Shown: positions 26,446-34,152, numbered from the stretch's first letter. The stretch is DNA of 64,000 nucleotides from Labilibacter sediminis (GCF_005877885.1 NZ_VCHY01000022.1:54347-118346); one strand, 5' to 3'. The notes: generated by a model from the sequence alone, not told the origin. Translations and numbers: made by a program.

Positions 26446-26898
26446 TTAACGCATATCGCTCACCTGCTGAGCAGAAACAAGCTTATCTTCATCCTTTAAA
26501 TCTCGTCGCAGGTAATTTAAAACATCTGCAATTTCCTGATCACTTAAGTTTCGATAAGGCGCCATTACTCCGTTATATTTTTTACCCTCAACTTTCATCT
26601 CTCCACTAAGCCCGTTTAGAAGCACATTTATTAAATATTTTGAATCTCCATTAACCCTCTTTGTATTAATCACAGGCGGATATATACCGGGAACACCTTT
26701 AGCTCCGGGCTGATGACACACCTTACAATTTCGATTATACACCATTTCCCCCTCTTCAATCCTAAGATCTCCAACCACATTTTCACCCTCAGTAACTTGT
26801 TCCGATTTAAGATTAGAATCCTTAGCTTTATTCTGACATGCTATGGCCAACATAATTATTACAAGCAATATCGTCCATTTGCCCAAAAACTTTCTCAT
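26446..26898 (-). CDS. Lipoprotein c-type cytochrome
   Basis: The signal peptide ends in a lipobox (L-A-I-A-C21), so the 150-residue protein should be lipid-anchored outside the inner membrane. It has one heme c site, C58-K-V-C61-H62, and a probable axial Met112 in N-G-V-M-A-P-Y. The short domain is like the cytochrome c modules fused to or serving cytochrome oxidases and dehydrogenases. It points to a respiratory chain with c-type cytochromes. Its ATG lies 24 bases from dispersed element copy B, which fills the whole gap to the DUF302 gene upstream. Confidence 0.9.
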   Translation of the reverse strand: MRKFLGKWTILLVIIMLAIACQNKAKDSNLKSEQVTEGENVVGDLRIEEGEMVYNRNCKVCHQPGAKGVPGIYPPVINTKRVNGDSKYLINVLLNGLSGEMKVEGKKYNGVMAPYRNLSDQEIADVLNYLRRDLKDEDKLVSAQQVSDMR

Positions 26899-26921
26899 AT
26901 GTATTTTATTTTATTAGCTGG

Positions 26922-27097
26922 TTAAACCCGATTTATGCATTAGAAAATCTATTACACATTGATATCACTTCAAATCAAGACACTTTGTTGCTTCACTTCA
27001 ACTCACCAGAACGATGCTATGCCTCGCCTCAGTAAAGCCTTGTTTTATCGCGCTTTCAATGTTCATGACGAAGTTCTAATACATAATGCGGGTTAAA
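26922..27097 (+). repeat. Dispersed palindromic element, copy B
   Basis: This 176-bp copy has the ends TTAAACCCGATTTATGCATT and ACATAATGCGGGTTAAA. It shares long identical stretches with copies D and E (for example ATTAGAAAATCTATTACACA). It fills the intergenic space between the DUF302 gene and the cytochrome gene, both on the minus strand, and supplies the DUF302 stop codon. Confidence 0.9.
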
Positions 27098-27563
27098 CCT
27101 CAACCGCTGAAATTATTTTTTCACTTTCAATACCTGCCGAACTCATTGCCTTAGATATATTGCCTCCAAAAAGCATCCCCATCTTTTTACCCCGCAACCT
27201 GTTCACCACGACTTTTCCTCCCGTAGTTTCATACACCGCAATTCTACATGGCATTAACGAACTTGCCACCCTCTCTTTATTTCCGGATAAAATTTTATTG
27301 GCCAGCTCCGGCTTGCAAACTTCCAACACCTTTATTTTTTTAACATCATACCCGAATTTATTTAATATCGCCTTTAAATCATGTACATGAGGCATCCTCC
27401 ATTCATTATCACTAACAGAGGCAGAAAGTCGCTCCACTGTCTCATCAAAGTCGAACTTACTTTCGCTCTCTTTCATCATGAGCTTTGACGCATAACTTTT
27501 TAGGATAACCAACGTAACACCTATACCCAAAAGAAAACCAAGTATTAAATAAATAAAATTCAT
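27093..27563 (-). CDS. DUF302 protein with N-terminal membrane anchor
   Basis: One hydrophobic segment (residues 3-22) precedes a DUF302 domain: D-F-D-E-T-V-E-R-L, then V-H-D-L-K-A-I-L, V-L-E-V-C-K-P-E-L-A-N-K-I-L and M-P-C-R-I-A-V-Y-E. The last conserved block, L-M-P-C-R-I, is intact. DUF302 proteins fold like small heme or ligand-binding sandwiches, and no general function is established. The TAA stop codon is contributed by the end of dispersed element copy B, so the original C-terminus may have differed by a few residues. A cytochrome c gene lies just downstream. Confidence 0.85.
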   Translation of the reverse strand: MNFIYLILGFLLGIGVTLVILKSYASKLMMKESESKFDFDETVERLSASVSDNEWRMPHVHDLKAILNKFGYDVKKIKVLEVCKPELANKILSGNKERVASSLMPCRIAVYETTGGKVVVNRLRGKKMGMLFGGNISKAMSSAGIESEKIISAVEV

Positions 27564-27698
27564 AACTTTACGTATTTAGTTTACATTCATACCATTAAAC
27601 ATTCGTTTAGCATTTTTGTTTGACTAAAAATTTTAAACTCAACTATTACACAAAAGTCTTATTACAGCAATAATTCTGCGGACAATCAAAGAAATTAA

Positions 27699-27706
27699 TA
27701 TATTTG
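27699..27706 (+). promoter_or_regulatory. -7 box of the pRiA4b-like gene and miaA
   Basis: TATATTTG matches TAnnTTTG; the start site would be near 27713, about 12 bases before the ATG at 27726. No good TTTG is seen at the expected upstream distance. Confidence 0.5.
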
Positions 27707-27725
27707 CCGTCCTTAAAAAAAAGAG

Positions 27726-28277
27726 ATGACTATAAAACTAAGAATCATATCAGGAGAAGATGAAGACTTTTTAAGAGATGTTGAAATTAGCGGCAACTCA
27801 TCTTTTCTTGACCTTCATAATTTCATTCAAAAGACATTACTTTTTGATGATACCCAAATGGCTTCGTTCTTTATCACCAACGAAGAATGGGAAAAAGACA
27901 GCGAAATTACCCTGATGGATATGGCCATGGACGAATCTTCGGAAACCGCTATCATGTCAGATACACCAATCAAACAATTCATTACAGAGAACAAACAAAG
28001 GCTATTATACGTCTTTGACTTTTTTAATGAAAGAAACTTGTTTATCGAAACCTATGAAATTAACGATACTGATTGTCCGGAACCTCGTTGCACGCAGTCT
28101 TTAGGTAATCCTCCGCAACAGGTTGACCTGAGCGACCTTTTAGGTGAAACTCCTGATCCTCTGACACCTTTAGATACTGATGATCACAAAGATGATTTAT
28201 TAGGATTTTCAGACTTTGATGATGATATTGATAACGATCCCATGATTTCATACACAGACAATCTTGAAGATTTATAG
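27726..28277 (+). CDS. pRiA4b ORF-3-like protein
   Basis: This 183-residue acidic cytoplasmic protein has an N-terminal domain of the plasmid pRiA4b ORF-3-like family: the strand L-R-I-I-S-G, F-L-D-L-H-N-F-I-Q-K, D-D-T-Q-M-A-S-F-F-I-T, and later Y-V-F-D-F-F-N-E-R. The last 50 residues are low-complexity Asp-rich. Despite the mobile-element name the family is a stable chromosomal neighbour of miaA in Bacteroidota; no function is established. miaA starts 15 bases after the stop, so the two form an operon. Confidence 0.8.
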   Translation: MTIKLRIISGEDEDFLRDVEISGNSSFLDLHNFIQKTLLFDDTQMASFFITNEEWEKDSEITLMDMAMDESSETAIMSDTPIKQFITENKQRLLYVFDFFNERNLFIETYEINDTDCPEPRCTQSLGNPPQQVDLSDLLGETPDPLTPLDTDDHKDDLLGFSDFDDDIDNDPMISYTDNLEDL

Positions 28278-28292
28278 TATCAGCCAATAACC

Positions 28293-29192
28293 ATGCAAAA
28301 ATCTTTAATTGTTATCATTGGTCCAACCGGCATCGGCAAAACCAAAACCAGTATAAAAATAGCCAGGCATTATAACACAGAAATAATATCTGCTGACTCA
28401 AGACAGATATTTAAAGAGTTAAAAATTGGTACCGCTGCCCCCACATCGGAAGAACTTGCAGCCGTCCCACATCACAATATAGCCACTCATTCTATTCATG
28501 ACTATTATAGCGCCTGGGAATTCGAACAAGATGCCATGACCATTTCGGCAAAGCTATTTGAAAAATACGACCAGGTGGTTTTAACCGGTGGATCTATGAT
28601 GTATATTGACGCTGTTTGTAAAGGCATTGATGAACTTCCAACTATTGATCAGGATTTAAGAGACGAACTGAAAGAACAATACGAACAGGAGGGCATTGAA
28701 AACATCAGACGACAACTCAAGCAACTCGATCCGGTATTTTATGATCAGGTGGATTTAATGAACCACAAAAGAGTTATTCATGCAGTGGAAATATGTCTGA
28801 TGACCGGTAAACCATACAGCTCACTGCGAACAAACAGCGTTAAAAAAAGACCTTTTAATATCATTAAGGTTGGACTGGAGATGGATCGCGAAAAAATTTA
28901 CGAGCGCATTAACCTTAGGGTTGATCAGATGATGGTTGACGGACTATTGGAAGAAGCAAAAAAATACTATCGCAACAAAAACCTAAACTCTCTAAACACC
29001 GTAGGATACAAAGAGATCTTTGCACATCTTGATGGCGAATATGATTTAAACAAAGCTATTGAGTTAGTAAAGAGAAACTCAAGAAGGTATGCAAAAAAAC
29101 AACTTACCTGGTTTAAGCGAGATCAGGAAATTAAGTGGTTTAATCCTACAGATAGTGAAGAAATCATTGATTTCATTAACCAACAACTTTAA
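28293..29192 (+). CDS. miaA: tRNA dimethylallyltransferase
   Basis: MiaA transfers a dimethylallyl group from DMAPP to N6 of A37 in tRNAs that read codons starting with U. The P-loop I-I-G-P-T-G-I-G-K-T-K-T-S (8-20) is followed by D-S-R-Q-I-F-K-E-L (about 36-44), the general base Asp and T-G-G-S-M-M-Y. The C-terminal part has the swinging motif R-R-Y-A-K-K-Q-L-T-W-F. The 299 residues are normal. Among the tRNAs in this window the tRNA-Tyr is a plausible substrate. The gene is second in a two-gene operon. Confidence 0.96.
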   Translation: MQKSLIVIIGPTGIGKTKTSIKIARHYNTEIISADSRQIFKELKIGTAAPTSEELAAVPHHNIATHSIHDYYSAWEFEQDAMTISAKLFEKYDQVVLTGGSMMYIDAVCKGIDELPTIDQDLRDELKEQYEQEGIENIRRQLKQLDPVFYDQVDLMNHKRVIHAVEICLMTGKPYSSLRTNSVKKRPFNIIKVGLEMDREKIYERINLRVDQMMVDGLLEEAKKYYRNKNLNSLNTVGYKEIFAHLDGEYDLNKAIELVKRNSRRYAKKQLTWFKRDQEIKWFNPTDSEEIIDFINQQL

Positions 29193-29197
29193 ATCAT

Positions 29198-29258
29198 AGC
29201 ACCGGGCATCATTATTTATTAATTATTCACCCGCGGTTTACACGCTTTGTCCGGTGCT
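29198..29258. terminator. Hairpin between convergent miaA and methyltransferase genes
   Basis: AGCACCGG pairs with CCGGTGCT across about 45 bases. It sits between two gene ends; there is no strong T run, so termination is probable but not assured. Confidence 0.45.
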
Positions 29259-29266
29259 CTTATTTA

Positions 29267-29992
29267 CTACTTTAGCTTTGCCTGCACTACAGTATGAAAA
29301 GAATCTTTTTCCCAGCTATCCTTTTTAAAACTACCCCAAAAGCTGAGCTCTTCAAAATCTTCTTTCAGGCATTTTTTTATTAATTCAGATTGCATAGGAA
29401 ACAACGGAACCTTTTGCTCTAGGGTAACTTCACTACTTTTTTCTTTTAAAATGGTAGAAAACAAAACTACATCTTCCTTGGGAAAGGAATAATTGCGCTC
29501 AAAAACAAACCGGTCACTTTCTATGGTTGGCAGATGATCTATCTTTTCTCGCATAATGCGGTCATAATTCACCACCTGAAACAAGAGCAAACCTCTCGGC
29601 TTTAACAATGTTTTAGCAGACTGCAAAAAGACATTAAAATCATCCTCCCCGGATAAATGCGCTAAGGTATTTCCAAAACAGTAAACAACATCATAGCGCG
29701 CGGCCGGATAATCATTCCCAAAGGTCAATAAGTCACCTTCTGAGAATTTTACATTTAAAGCCTGAGGACATTTGTCTTCGGCTACTTGTATCATACTTAA
29801 ATCTAAATCAAAGGCTTCTACCGCAGCTCCTCTCCGTCCTAATTCAATTGCCAAACTACCGGTACCACACCCGGCATCTAACACTCTTTTTCCCGTCAAA
29901 ACAGAACAAAGCCCTTCTACAAATTTAGCCTGCACCTTATTTAAAGGAAATATTTCATCGTATGCCTCAGCAATAGAACTATAAAACGACAT
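29267..29992 (-). CDS. Class I SAM-dependent methyltransferase
   Basis: This 241-residue protein has motif I V-L-D-A-G-C-G-T-G-S-L-A (about 36-47), an acidic residue at the end of the second strand (F-D-L-D) and motif post-I V-V-Y-C-F-G-N-T-L-A-H-L. The substrate cannot be read from sequence. The gene follows a glycosyltransferase by 4 bases, and this order (DUF4199 protein, family 2 glycosyltransferase, small methyltransferase) looks like one operon. A lipid or small-molecule substrate is possible, but nothing here proves it. Confidence 0.85.
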   Translation of the reverse strand: MSFYSSIAEAYDEIFPLNKVQAKFVEGLCSVLTGKRVLDAGCGTGSLAIELGRRGAAVEAFDLDLSMIQVAEDKCPQALNVKFSEGDLLTFGNDYPAARYDVVYCFGNTLAHLSGEDDFNVFLQSAKTLLKPRGLLLFQVVNYDRIMREKIDHLPTIESDRFVFERNYSFPKEDVVLFSTILKEKSSEVTLEQKVPLFPMQSELIKKCLKEDFEELSFWGSFKKDSWEKDSFHTVVQAKLK

Positions 29993-29996
29993 GATT

Positions 29997-30947
29997 TTAA
30001 TTTAAAGTTTCCTCAATATGATACCTGTTTCTTTCCGGACTGTTTCTGGATACCAGTTCGGCTAAAAAACCTGCCAAAAATAATTGAGTACCAATAATCA
30101 TACTTGTTAGTGCAATATAAAAGTAAGGACTATCAGTTACCAATGCCTGGTTAATATGGTGATATACGTAATACAGTTTTTTAATTCCTAAATACAATGC
30201 AGAAAAGAAACCTACGGTAAACATCAGGGTACCTAAGCTCCCAAATAAGTGCATTGGTCGCTTTCCGAATTTAGAGATAAAAGTAACCGAAAGAAGATCG
30301 AGAAATCCTTTTAGAAAACGTTCTATCCCAAATTTCGAAACACCATACTGACGCTCTCTGTGCACTACTACCTTTTCTCCTATTTTATCGAAACCATTTC
30401 GTTTGGCCAATATAGGAATGTAACGGTGCATCTCGCCATACACTTCCACACTTTTAATCACTTCTTTGCGGTAGGCTTTTAATCCACAATTAAAATCATG
30501 CAGTTTGATGCCCGAAACAATTCTGGCGGTGCGATTAAAAAACTTACTCGGAATGGTTTTACCTAAAGGATCAAAACGTTTCTTCTTCCATCCGCTTACA
30601 AGGTCATACCCTTCGCTTTTAATCATGCGGTATAATTCCGGCAACTCATCCGGATTATCCTGAAGGTCGGCATCCATGGTAATCACCACATCACCCTGAG
30701 CGGCTTCGAAACCACAATACAAGGCTGCAGATTTACCATAATTACGACGGAACTTTATTCCGCGTACCTCAGAAAACTCAGAAGACAGGTCTTCTATCAC
30801 CTTCCACGACGTATCCGTACTTCCGTCATCAATAAAAACAATTTCGAATGAAAGGCCCAGGGGAGTTAATACTCCCCTAACCCATTTATTTAATTCTGCT
30901 AACGATTCTTCCTCGTTTAAAAGCGGTACAATTATCGATAAATCCAT
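29997..30947 (-). CDS. Family 2 glycosyltransferase (DPM1/ArnC-like)
   Basis: The 316-residue enzyme has an N-terminal GT-A domain, V-P-L-L-N-E-E-E-S-L, then F-I-D-D-G-S-T-D-T-S and the metal-binding D-A-D-L-Q-D-N-P-D-E (about 93-102). Two C-terminal membrane helices (about 233-255 and 268-290) follow. This architecture matches the polyprenyl-phosphate glycosyltransferases (dolichyl-phosphate-mannose synthase/GtrB/ArnC group) that load a sugar onto undecaprenyl phosphate at the inner membrane. The sugar is unknown. It is the second gene of the operon with the DUF4199 protein and methyltransferase. Confidence 0.93.
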   Translation of the reverse strand: MDLSIIVPLLNEEESLAELNKWVRGVLTPLGLSFEIVFIDDGSTDTSWKVIEDLSSEFSEVRGIKFRRNYGKSAALYCGFEAAQGDVVITMDADLQDNPDELPELYRMIKSEGYDLVSGWKKKRFDPLGKTIPSKFFNRTARIVSGIKLHDFNCGLKAYRKEVIKSVEVYGEMHRYIPILAKRNGFDKIGEKVVVHRERQYGVSKFGIERFLKGFLDLLSVTFISKFGKRPMHLFGSLGTLMFTVGFFSALYLGIKKLYYVYHHINQALVTDSPYFYIALTSMIIGTQLFLAGFLAELVSRNSPERNRYHIEETLN

Positions 30948-30980
30948 TCAATAGAAATATTATATCTAAACAAAACCAGA

Positions 30981-31505
30981 CTACTCAAAAGTAACCTCAG
31001 GATCTTTTTTAACTATGGCTGCAACTATTAATGCAATGATTAAACCTATTAATGCAGAACCCAATATGCCCATAATTGACAATGAAAGAGGACTCATCAT
31101 GGCATTCATAATTCCTTCCGCTTGTTCAAGCTGAGCTTCCGATGTGCCACTTTTCAACGCCTCTTCGTGAGCCAGGTTTATAATTTGCTGATGAATAGAC
31201 GGATCTATAATGGCAAGCAATACGTAAGTAAATACCGAAGACACCACACCTCCAACAACAGAAATTAATACACCTAATCCAACACCACTTCCATACCTTA
31301 AAATGCCATTATTTACATTATTCTTATAATGGTTTAATCCTAATACAATAAATACAATCGGAATAAGGTAACCTAAATACGAAAACCCTTTGTTACCCAG
31401 TAAACCACCATAATAGGTAATTAAACTAAAAACGATTGATGCAATACCTAAATAAAGACCATAGGTAGTAATGGTTGATGATTTTGGAGCTGATTGTTGT
31501 TCCAT
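30981..31505 (-). CDS. DUF4199 membrane protein
   Basis: This 174-residue protein has four hydrophobic segments (about 14-34, 40-56, 72-95 and 143-165), with a soluble stretch of about 35 residues rich in Q, E and A between the last two. The G-L-Y-L-G-I-A-S-I-V-F-S-L-I start and G-L-G-V-L-I-S-V-V-G-G-V-V-S-S-V pattern fit DUF4199, a family found almost only in Bacteroidota. It is the first gene of the operon with the glycosyltransferase; a role as membrane partner is inference. Confidence 0.85.
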   Translation of the reverse strand: MEQQSAPKSSTITTYGLYLGIASIVFSLITYYGGLLGNKGFSYLGYLIPIVFIVLGLNHYKNNVNNGILRYGSGVGLGVLISVVGGVVSSVFTYVLLAIIDPSIHQQIINLAHEEALKSGTSEAQLEQAEGIMNAMMSPLSLSIMGILGSALIGLIIALIVAAIVKKDPEVTFE

Positions 31506-31615
31506 AATTTTTTAATTTAAGTTAAGATTTGAATTCTGTCAAAGATAATGTTTAAATATATTGTTCATCATAAAGCCGTGAGAAATTCTTTATTTATTGG
31601 GAAAGATTATTGCAT

Positions 31616-31724
31616 CTACAGGCAAGGGAATAATTATAATTGAATCCCTGTAGGATTCTTGATTTACATTTTATATGCCCCGGATTACATCCGGGGCTAT
31701 TCATCTTTAACCACATTCGTGGTT
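31616..31724. repeat. REP-like cluster of three hairpins
   Basis: The 588-base gap between the DUF4199 gene and the SRP RNA promoter (31506-32071) holds no supported gene. It contains three stem-loops in a row: CTACAGG/CCTGTAG (31616-31653), GCCCCGGAT-TAC-ATCCGGGGC (31677-31697, perfect 9-bp stem) and AACCAC-ATTC-GTGGTT followed by T (31709-31727). The GC-rich second stem stands out against AT-rich surroundings. Its style recalls REP sequences moved by REP-associated (Y1) transposases, but only this copy is in the window. Confidence 0.5.
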
Positions 31725-32071
31725 TTTCACAATAAAATTCTAATACATATTTATAAAATCACCTTAATATTCCTTTTCTTGAATCTAAAAGTTACAGAAC
31801 CAGGTCAACAAAAACTCAGCTCCGCACTTTCTAATGGCTCATTAATCCATGTTGGATTAATTTTTAGAGCAGAAAAAGCAACTTTATAATTCACCAAATA
31901 ATAAGATTGTTTAAAACCAACACATTTTTTTACTGATACGATTGATTGAAAAAATACCATCAGACAATTTTTTGGCAAAAATCCCTAAAAAAACTTCAAA
32001 AAATAACGTACTGATAACAAACGAGTTAAATTTTTAAGCAAAAAAAAAGTTCATTTTTTCTCATTTTTTCC

Positions 32072-32101
32072 TTGCAGCGTATATGATTTTTCCTACATTT
32101 G
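32072..32101 (+). promoter_or_regulatory. Promoter of the SRP RNA-tRNA transcript
   Basis: TTG at 32072-32074, a 19-base spacer and TACATTTG at 32094-32101 match the Bacteroidota consensus closely. Transcription should start within about 6-9 bases, just before the SRP RNA. Confidence 0.8.
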
Positions 32102-32108
32102 CACCCGC

Positions 32109-32215
32109 TAAAGCACGGGTAAGTCCTGTACGACCAGCTCCTATTGAACTCCCCCAGGGCCTGACGGCAGCAAGGGTAAATGGTTGAGCGGTGCGATATA
32201 GGTAGCTTACCCACC
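32109..32215 (+). ncRNA. ffs: Signal recognition particle RNA, small bacterial type
   Basis: The Ffh-binding core is plain at 32154-32173: C-A-G-G-G-C-C, tetraloop TGAC (32162-32165), G-G-C, then A-G-C-A, the same layout as E. coli CAGG-TCC-GGAA-GGA-AGCA. TGAC is a URRC-type tetraloop instead of the more common GNRA. Distal pairing closes the rod: GGGTAAG near 32117-32123 pairs with CTTACCC at 32206-32212. The ends are estimates from the promoter position and pairing, uncertain by several bases. The RNA directs membrane-protein ribosomes to the translocon together with Ffh. Confidence 0.88.
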
Positions 32216-32216
32216 C

Positions 32217-32290
32217 GCCAATGTAGCTCAGCTGGCTAGAGCAGCTGATTTGTAATCAGCAGGTCGTGGGTTCGAGTCCCTCCATTGGCT
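32217..32290 (+). tRNA. tRNA-Thr (TGT), copy 1
   Basis: The 74-base cloverleaf has acceptor GCCAATG/CATTGGC with discriminator T, D-arm AGCTCAGCTGGCTAGAGC, anticodon stem GCTGA/TCAGC around loop TTTGTAA (anticodon TGT) and T-arm GTGGG-TTCGAGT-CCCTC. CCA is not encoded. It directly follows the SRP RNA and is identical to the copy at 32464. Confidence 0.96.
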
Positions 32291-32370
32291 CTTAGTTTTC
32301 TTAACGTAGAAAACAGAAGAAAAAGTCTTAATAACATAAGACACGAAAATTTTGAATAAAAATAATGTTT

Positions 32371-32453
32371 GGGCAGATACCAAAGCGGCCAACTGGGACG
32401 GACTGTAACTCCGTTGTCTTTCGACTTCGCAGGTTCGAATCCTGCTCTGCCCA
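32371..32453 (+). tRNA. tRNA-Tyr (GTA)
   Basis: This 83-base class II tRNA has acceptor GGGCAGA/TCTGCCC with discriminator A, anticodon stem ACGGA/TCCGT around loop CTGTAAC (anticodon GTA), a long variable arm (TGTCTTTCGACTTCG region) and a normal T-arm with GGTTCGAATCC. No CCA is encoded. It lies between the two tRNA-Thr copies. Confidence 0.96.
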
Positions 32454-32463
32454 CAACTTTATT

Positions 32464-32537
32464 GCCAATGTAGCTCAGCTGGCTAGAGCAGCTGATTTGT
32501 AATCAGCAGGTCGTGGGTTCGAGTCCCTCCATTGGCT
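32464..32537 (+). tRNA. tRNA-Thr (TGT), copy 2
   Basis: All 74 bases are identical to the tRNA at 32217, indicating a recent duplication or ongoing gene conversion. It has the same anticodon TGT and no encoded CCA. Confidence 0.96.
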
Positions 32538-32555
32538 CAAAAAAAAACATTTATT

Positions 32556-32628
32556 GCGAAAGTAGCTCAGCTGATAGAGCATTAGCCTTCCAAGCTAAGG
32601 GTCGCGGGTTTGAATCCCGTCTTTCGCT
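32556..32628 (+). tRNA. tRNA-Gly (TCC)
   Basis: The cloverleaf has acceptor GCGAAAG/CTTTCGC with discriminator T, anticodon stem TTAGC/GCTAA around loop CTTCCAA (anticodon TCC), and a T-arm with GGTTTGAATCC. Here CCA follows directly (32629-32631), unlike the other tRNAs of the cluster. A terminator follows three bases later. Confidence 0.95.
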
Positions 32629-32633
32629 CCACT

Positions 32634-32671
32634 AAAAAGCCGATTGATAAATATATCAATCGGCTTTTTTT
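32634..32671 (+). terminator. Terminator of the SRP RNA-tRNA transcript
   Basis: AAAAAGCCGATTGATA and TATCAATCGGCTTTTT are perfect complements with a short AATA loop, then more T. It ends the ffs-tRNA unit; it is symmetric, so it may also act on the minus strand. Confidence 0.92.
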
Positions 32672-32753
32672 ATTTCATTTACCCTACACGTAATATTATT
32701 TTGGACTATTCTATTGTATAAAACACATACTCCAAACTAAGCCAATCATCAAT

Positions 32754-33323
32754 CTATTCTATTGTTTGTATGATTTCCTCAAAATCAATTTTATTCTGAT
32801 TATTTATAACAATCATTTTTGATTCATTATTCTTATTTAAAGTGTAACATGTAATTTGAAAGTCTTCTGAGCAAGTGCTTACCTTATATTTAAATTTTGC
32901 GTATTTATAAGTTCCATATTTTAAACCACTCTCCATGCATTTAATACTACATCCCGAAAAACTATTTCTAACAACTTTTTTAAACTCCTCTCTCATTAAA
33001 GGAAAAGTTTTCTTATTTAATTTCATATAGGGTGGCCCCATAACAAGAATACTATTAAAAATATCGGTAGTATCTTGTATATATACATAGTTAGGAATCC
33101 TTTCAAGAGCTATCACCTTATTTAAGCGGTCGTAAAAAATCGAATCAGGTTCTTTCCTTCTGCTATAGAAATGTTCAAACTGTTCTGAATCCATTTGAAT
33201 ATAATTCAATGGAAGTTTTAGGGATATATTTAAAGAATCAAGCTTTGTATGATCACCTGCACAGCTCGTTATAAAAACAACAAACAAGAAACCAACAATC
33301 CTTACAACATTACATTTCTTCAT
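32754..33323 (-). CDS. Lipoprotein of unknown function
   Basis: From ATG at 33323 the protein reads M-K-K-C-N-V-V-R-I-V-G-F-L-F-V-V-F-I-T-S-C, a signal peptide with a lipobox cysteine at residue 21. The mature part of about 169 residues is lysine-rich with four more cysteines (two in S-G-C-S-I-K-C), so possible disulfides. I recognise no family. A following gene 60 bases upstream on the same strand encodes another small exported protein, and the two may be co-transcribed. Both sit just outside the tRNA cluster, a common place for recently acquired genes. Confidence 0.7.
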   Translation of the reverse strand: MKKCNVVRIVGFLFVVFITSCAGDHTKLDSLNISLKLPLNYIQMDSEQFEHFYSRRKEPDSIFYDRLNKVIALERIPNYVYIQDTTDIFNSILVMGPPYMKLNKKTFPLMREEFKKVVRNSFSGCSIKCMESGLKYGTYKYAKFKYKVSTCSEDFQITCYTLNKNNESKMIVINNQNKIDFEEIIQTIE

Positions 33324-33383
33324 ATTTATATACAATTGTGTTTCACCACTAAATTCAAATCCTCGTTTATTAGAGGTGGTTAT

Positions 33384-33878
33384 TTATAGTTCGTTTAGAT
33401 TGATTACAATACCAACTACCTCTGTCTCTTTTTCTACAGTTCTTGTCGATATCTTAATAGTACCTTTCCCATTATCAAATCGACATTTATAATGAATTTC
33501 GTACCATTCTGCATTTTCATTATTTCCTTCATATAAATAATGAGAATACGTATAAGTATTAATCTTCCTGGTGGCTGATTTAAGCTTTTCAAATCCTTGA
33601 ACAATATCATCTACCGACAATTGAGCTTTAGAATACTCACCAAATATATTATAAAAGCCTTCCCAATTTGATCTATTAAATTCAGTTTTTACATTATATA
33701 CTATATCATCTAAAAAATCTCTTGTCACCTCAGAAGGCAGCTCTTTCGTTTCTATTAATTCTGCAGTTTCTTCCTTATTTAGATTGATACTGCCAACTAT
33801 AAATAACATAGAATTAATCACAACCAATGCCAGGGTTATAAAAACAAGTATTTCAATCCTTCGAAGTCTTTTTTCCAT
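33384..33878 (-). CDS. Small membrane-anchored protein of unknown function
   Basis: A basic N-terminus (M-E-K-R-L-R-R-I) and one hydrophobic segment (about residues 10-31) anchor the protein, leaving about 130 residues outside the cytoplasm. The soluble part has F-N-R-S-N-W-E-G-F-Y-N-I-F-G-E-Y-S-K-A-Q-L and alternating strands (Y-E-I-H-Y-K-C-R-F, G-T-I-K-I-S-T-R-T-V), a layout similar to NTF2-like/DUF4019 folds, but I cannot name the family. It lies upstream of the unknown lipoprotein gene on the same strand. Confidence 0.65.
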   Translation of the reverse strand: MEKRLRRIEILVFITLALVVINSMLFIVGSINLNKEETAELIETKELPSEVTRDFLDDIVYNVKTEFNRSNWEGFYNIFGEYSKAQLSVDDIVQGFEKLKSATRKINTYTYSHYLYEGNNENAEWYEIHYKCRFDNGKGTIKISTRTVEKETEVVGIVINLNEL

Positions 33879-34024
33879 AGTTTAAGTAGTCAATTTATAA
33901 TTAGTTAGATATTTTAAATGTACTTTTTTATCACTTCCATTCACTAAAACCACACCTCATAAACCATTACTCCCTTTACACTGGCAGTTTTCTACTATTG
34001 GCTAAGATATAACTTATTTCTATA

Positions 34025-34102
34025 ATGAATATCAAAGCATATGTAGTGATTATGAAACATCTTTATGGGGTTATTTATAATTCTCAAACCATTTTTTGGT
34101 AA
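34025..34102 (+). other. Possible 25-codon ORF or small RNA before a terminator
   Basis: A short frame (M-N-I-K-A-Y-V-V-I-M-K-H-L-Y-G-V, then to W-stop) is followed 17 bases later by a strong plus-strand terminator that no annotated gene explains. No consensus promoter was found, so this may be a small RNA, a small peptide gene or a remnant. Confidence 0.25.
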
Positions 34103-34119
34103 CGATGGTTAGTCGTCTG

Positions 34120-34149
34120 AGCTCCGAATTAAATATTCGGAGCTTTTTT
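34120..34149 (+). terminator. Orphan rho-independent terminator
   Basis: AGCTCCGAAT pairs perfectly with ATTCGGAGCT across a 5-base loop, followed by T6. No plus-strand gene precedes it for about 1.4 kb, where the tRNA transcript already has its own terminator. The 747-base gap 33879-34625 also holds repeat copy C and a hairpin upstream of the Sua5/YciO gene. Confidence 0.8.
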
Positions 34150-34152
34150 AGT

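Noticed and set aside
27726..28277. Transposon passenger gene suggested by the pRiA4b/IS1096 family name
   Set aside because: No terminal repeats or transposase are near, and the gene forms a tight operon with miaA, so it is treated as resident.
32026..32214. 62-residue minus-strand frame over the SRP RNA
   Set aside because: It is antisense to the SRP RNA and its promoter and has no protein-like features.
32236..32454. 72-residue minus-strand frame across tRNA-Thr and tRNA-Tyr
   Set aside because: It is the antisense of tRNA genes. The sequence (M-G-R-A-G-F-E-P-A, G-G-T-R-T-H-D-L-L) is a well-known false translation of tRNA clusters in databases.
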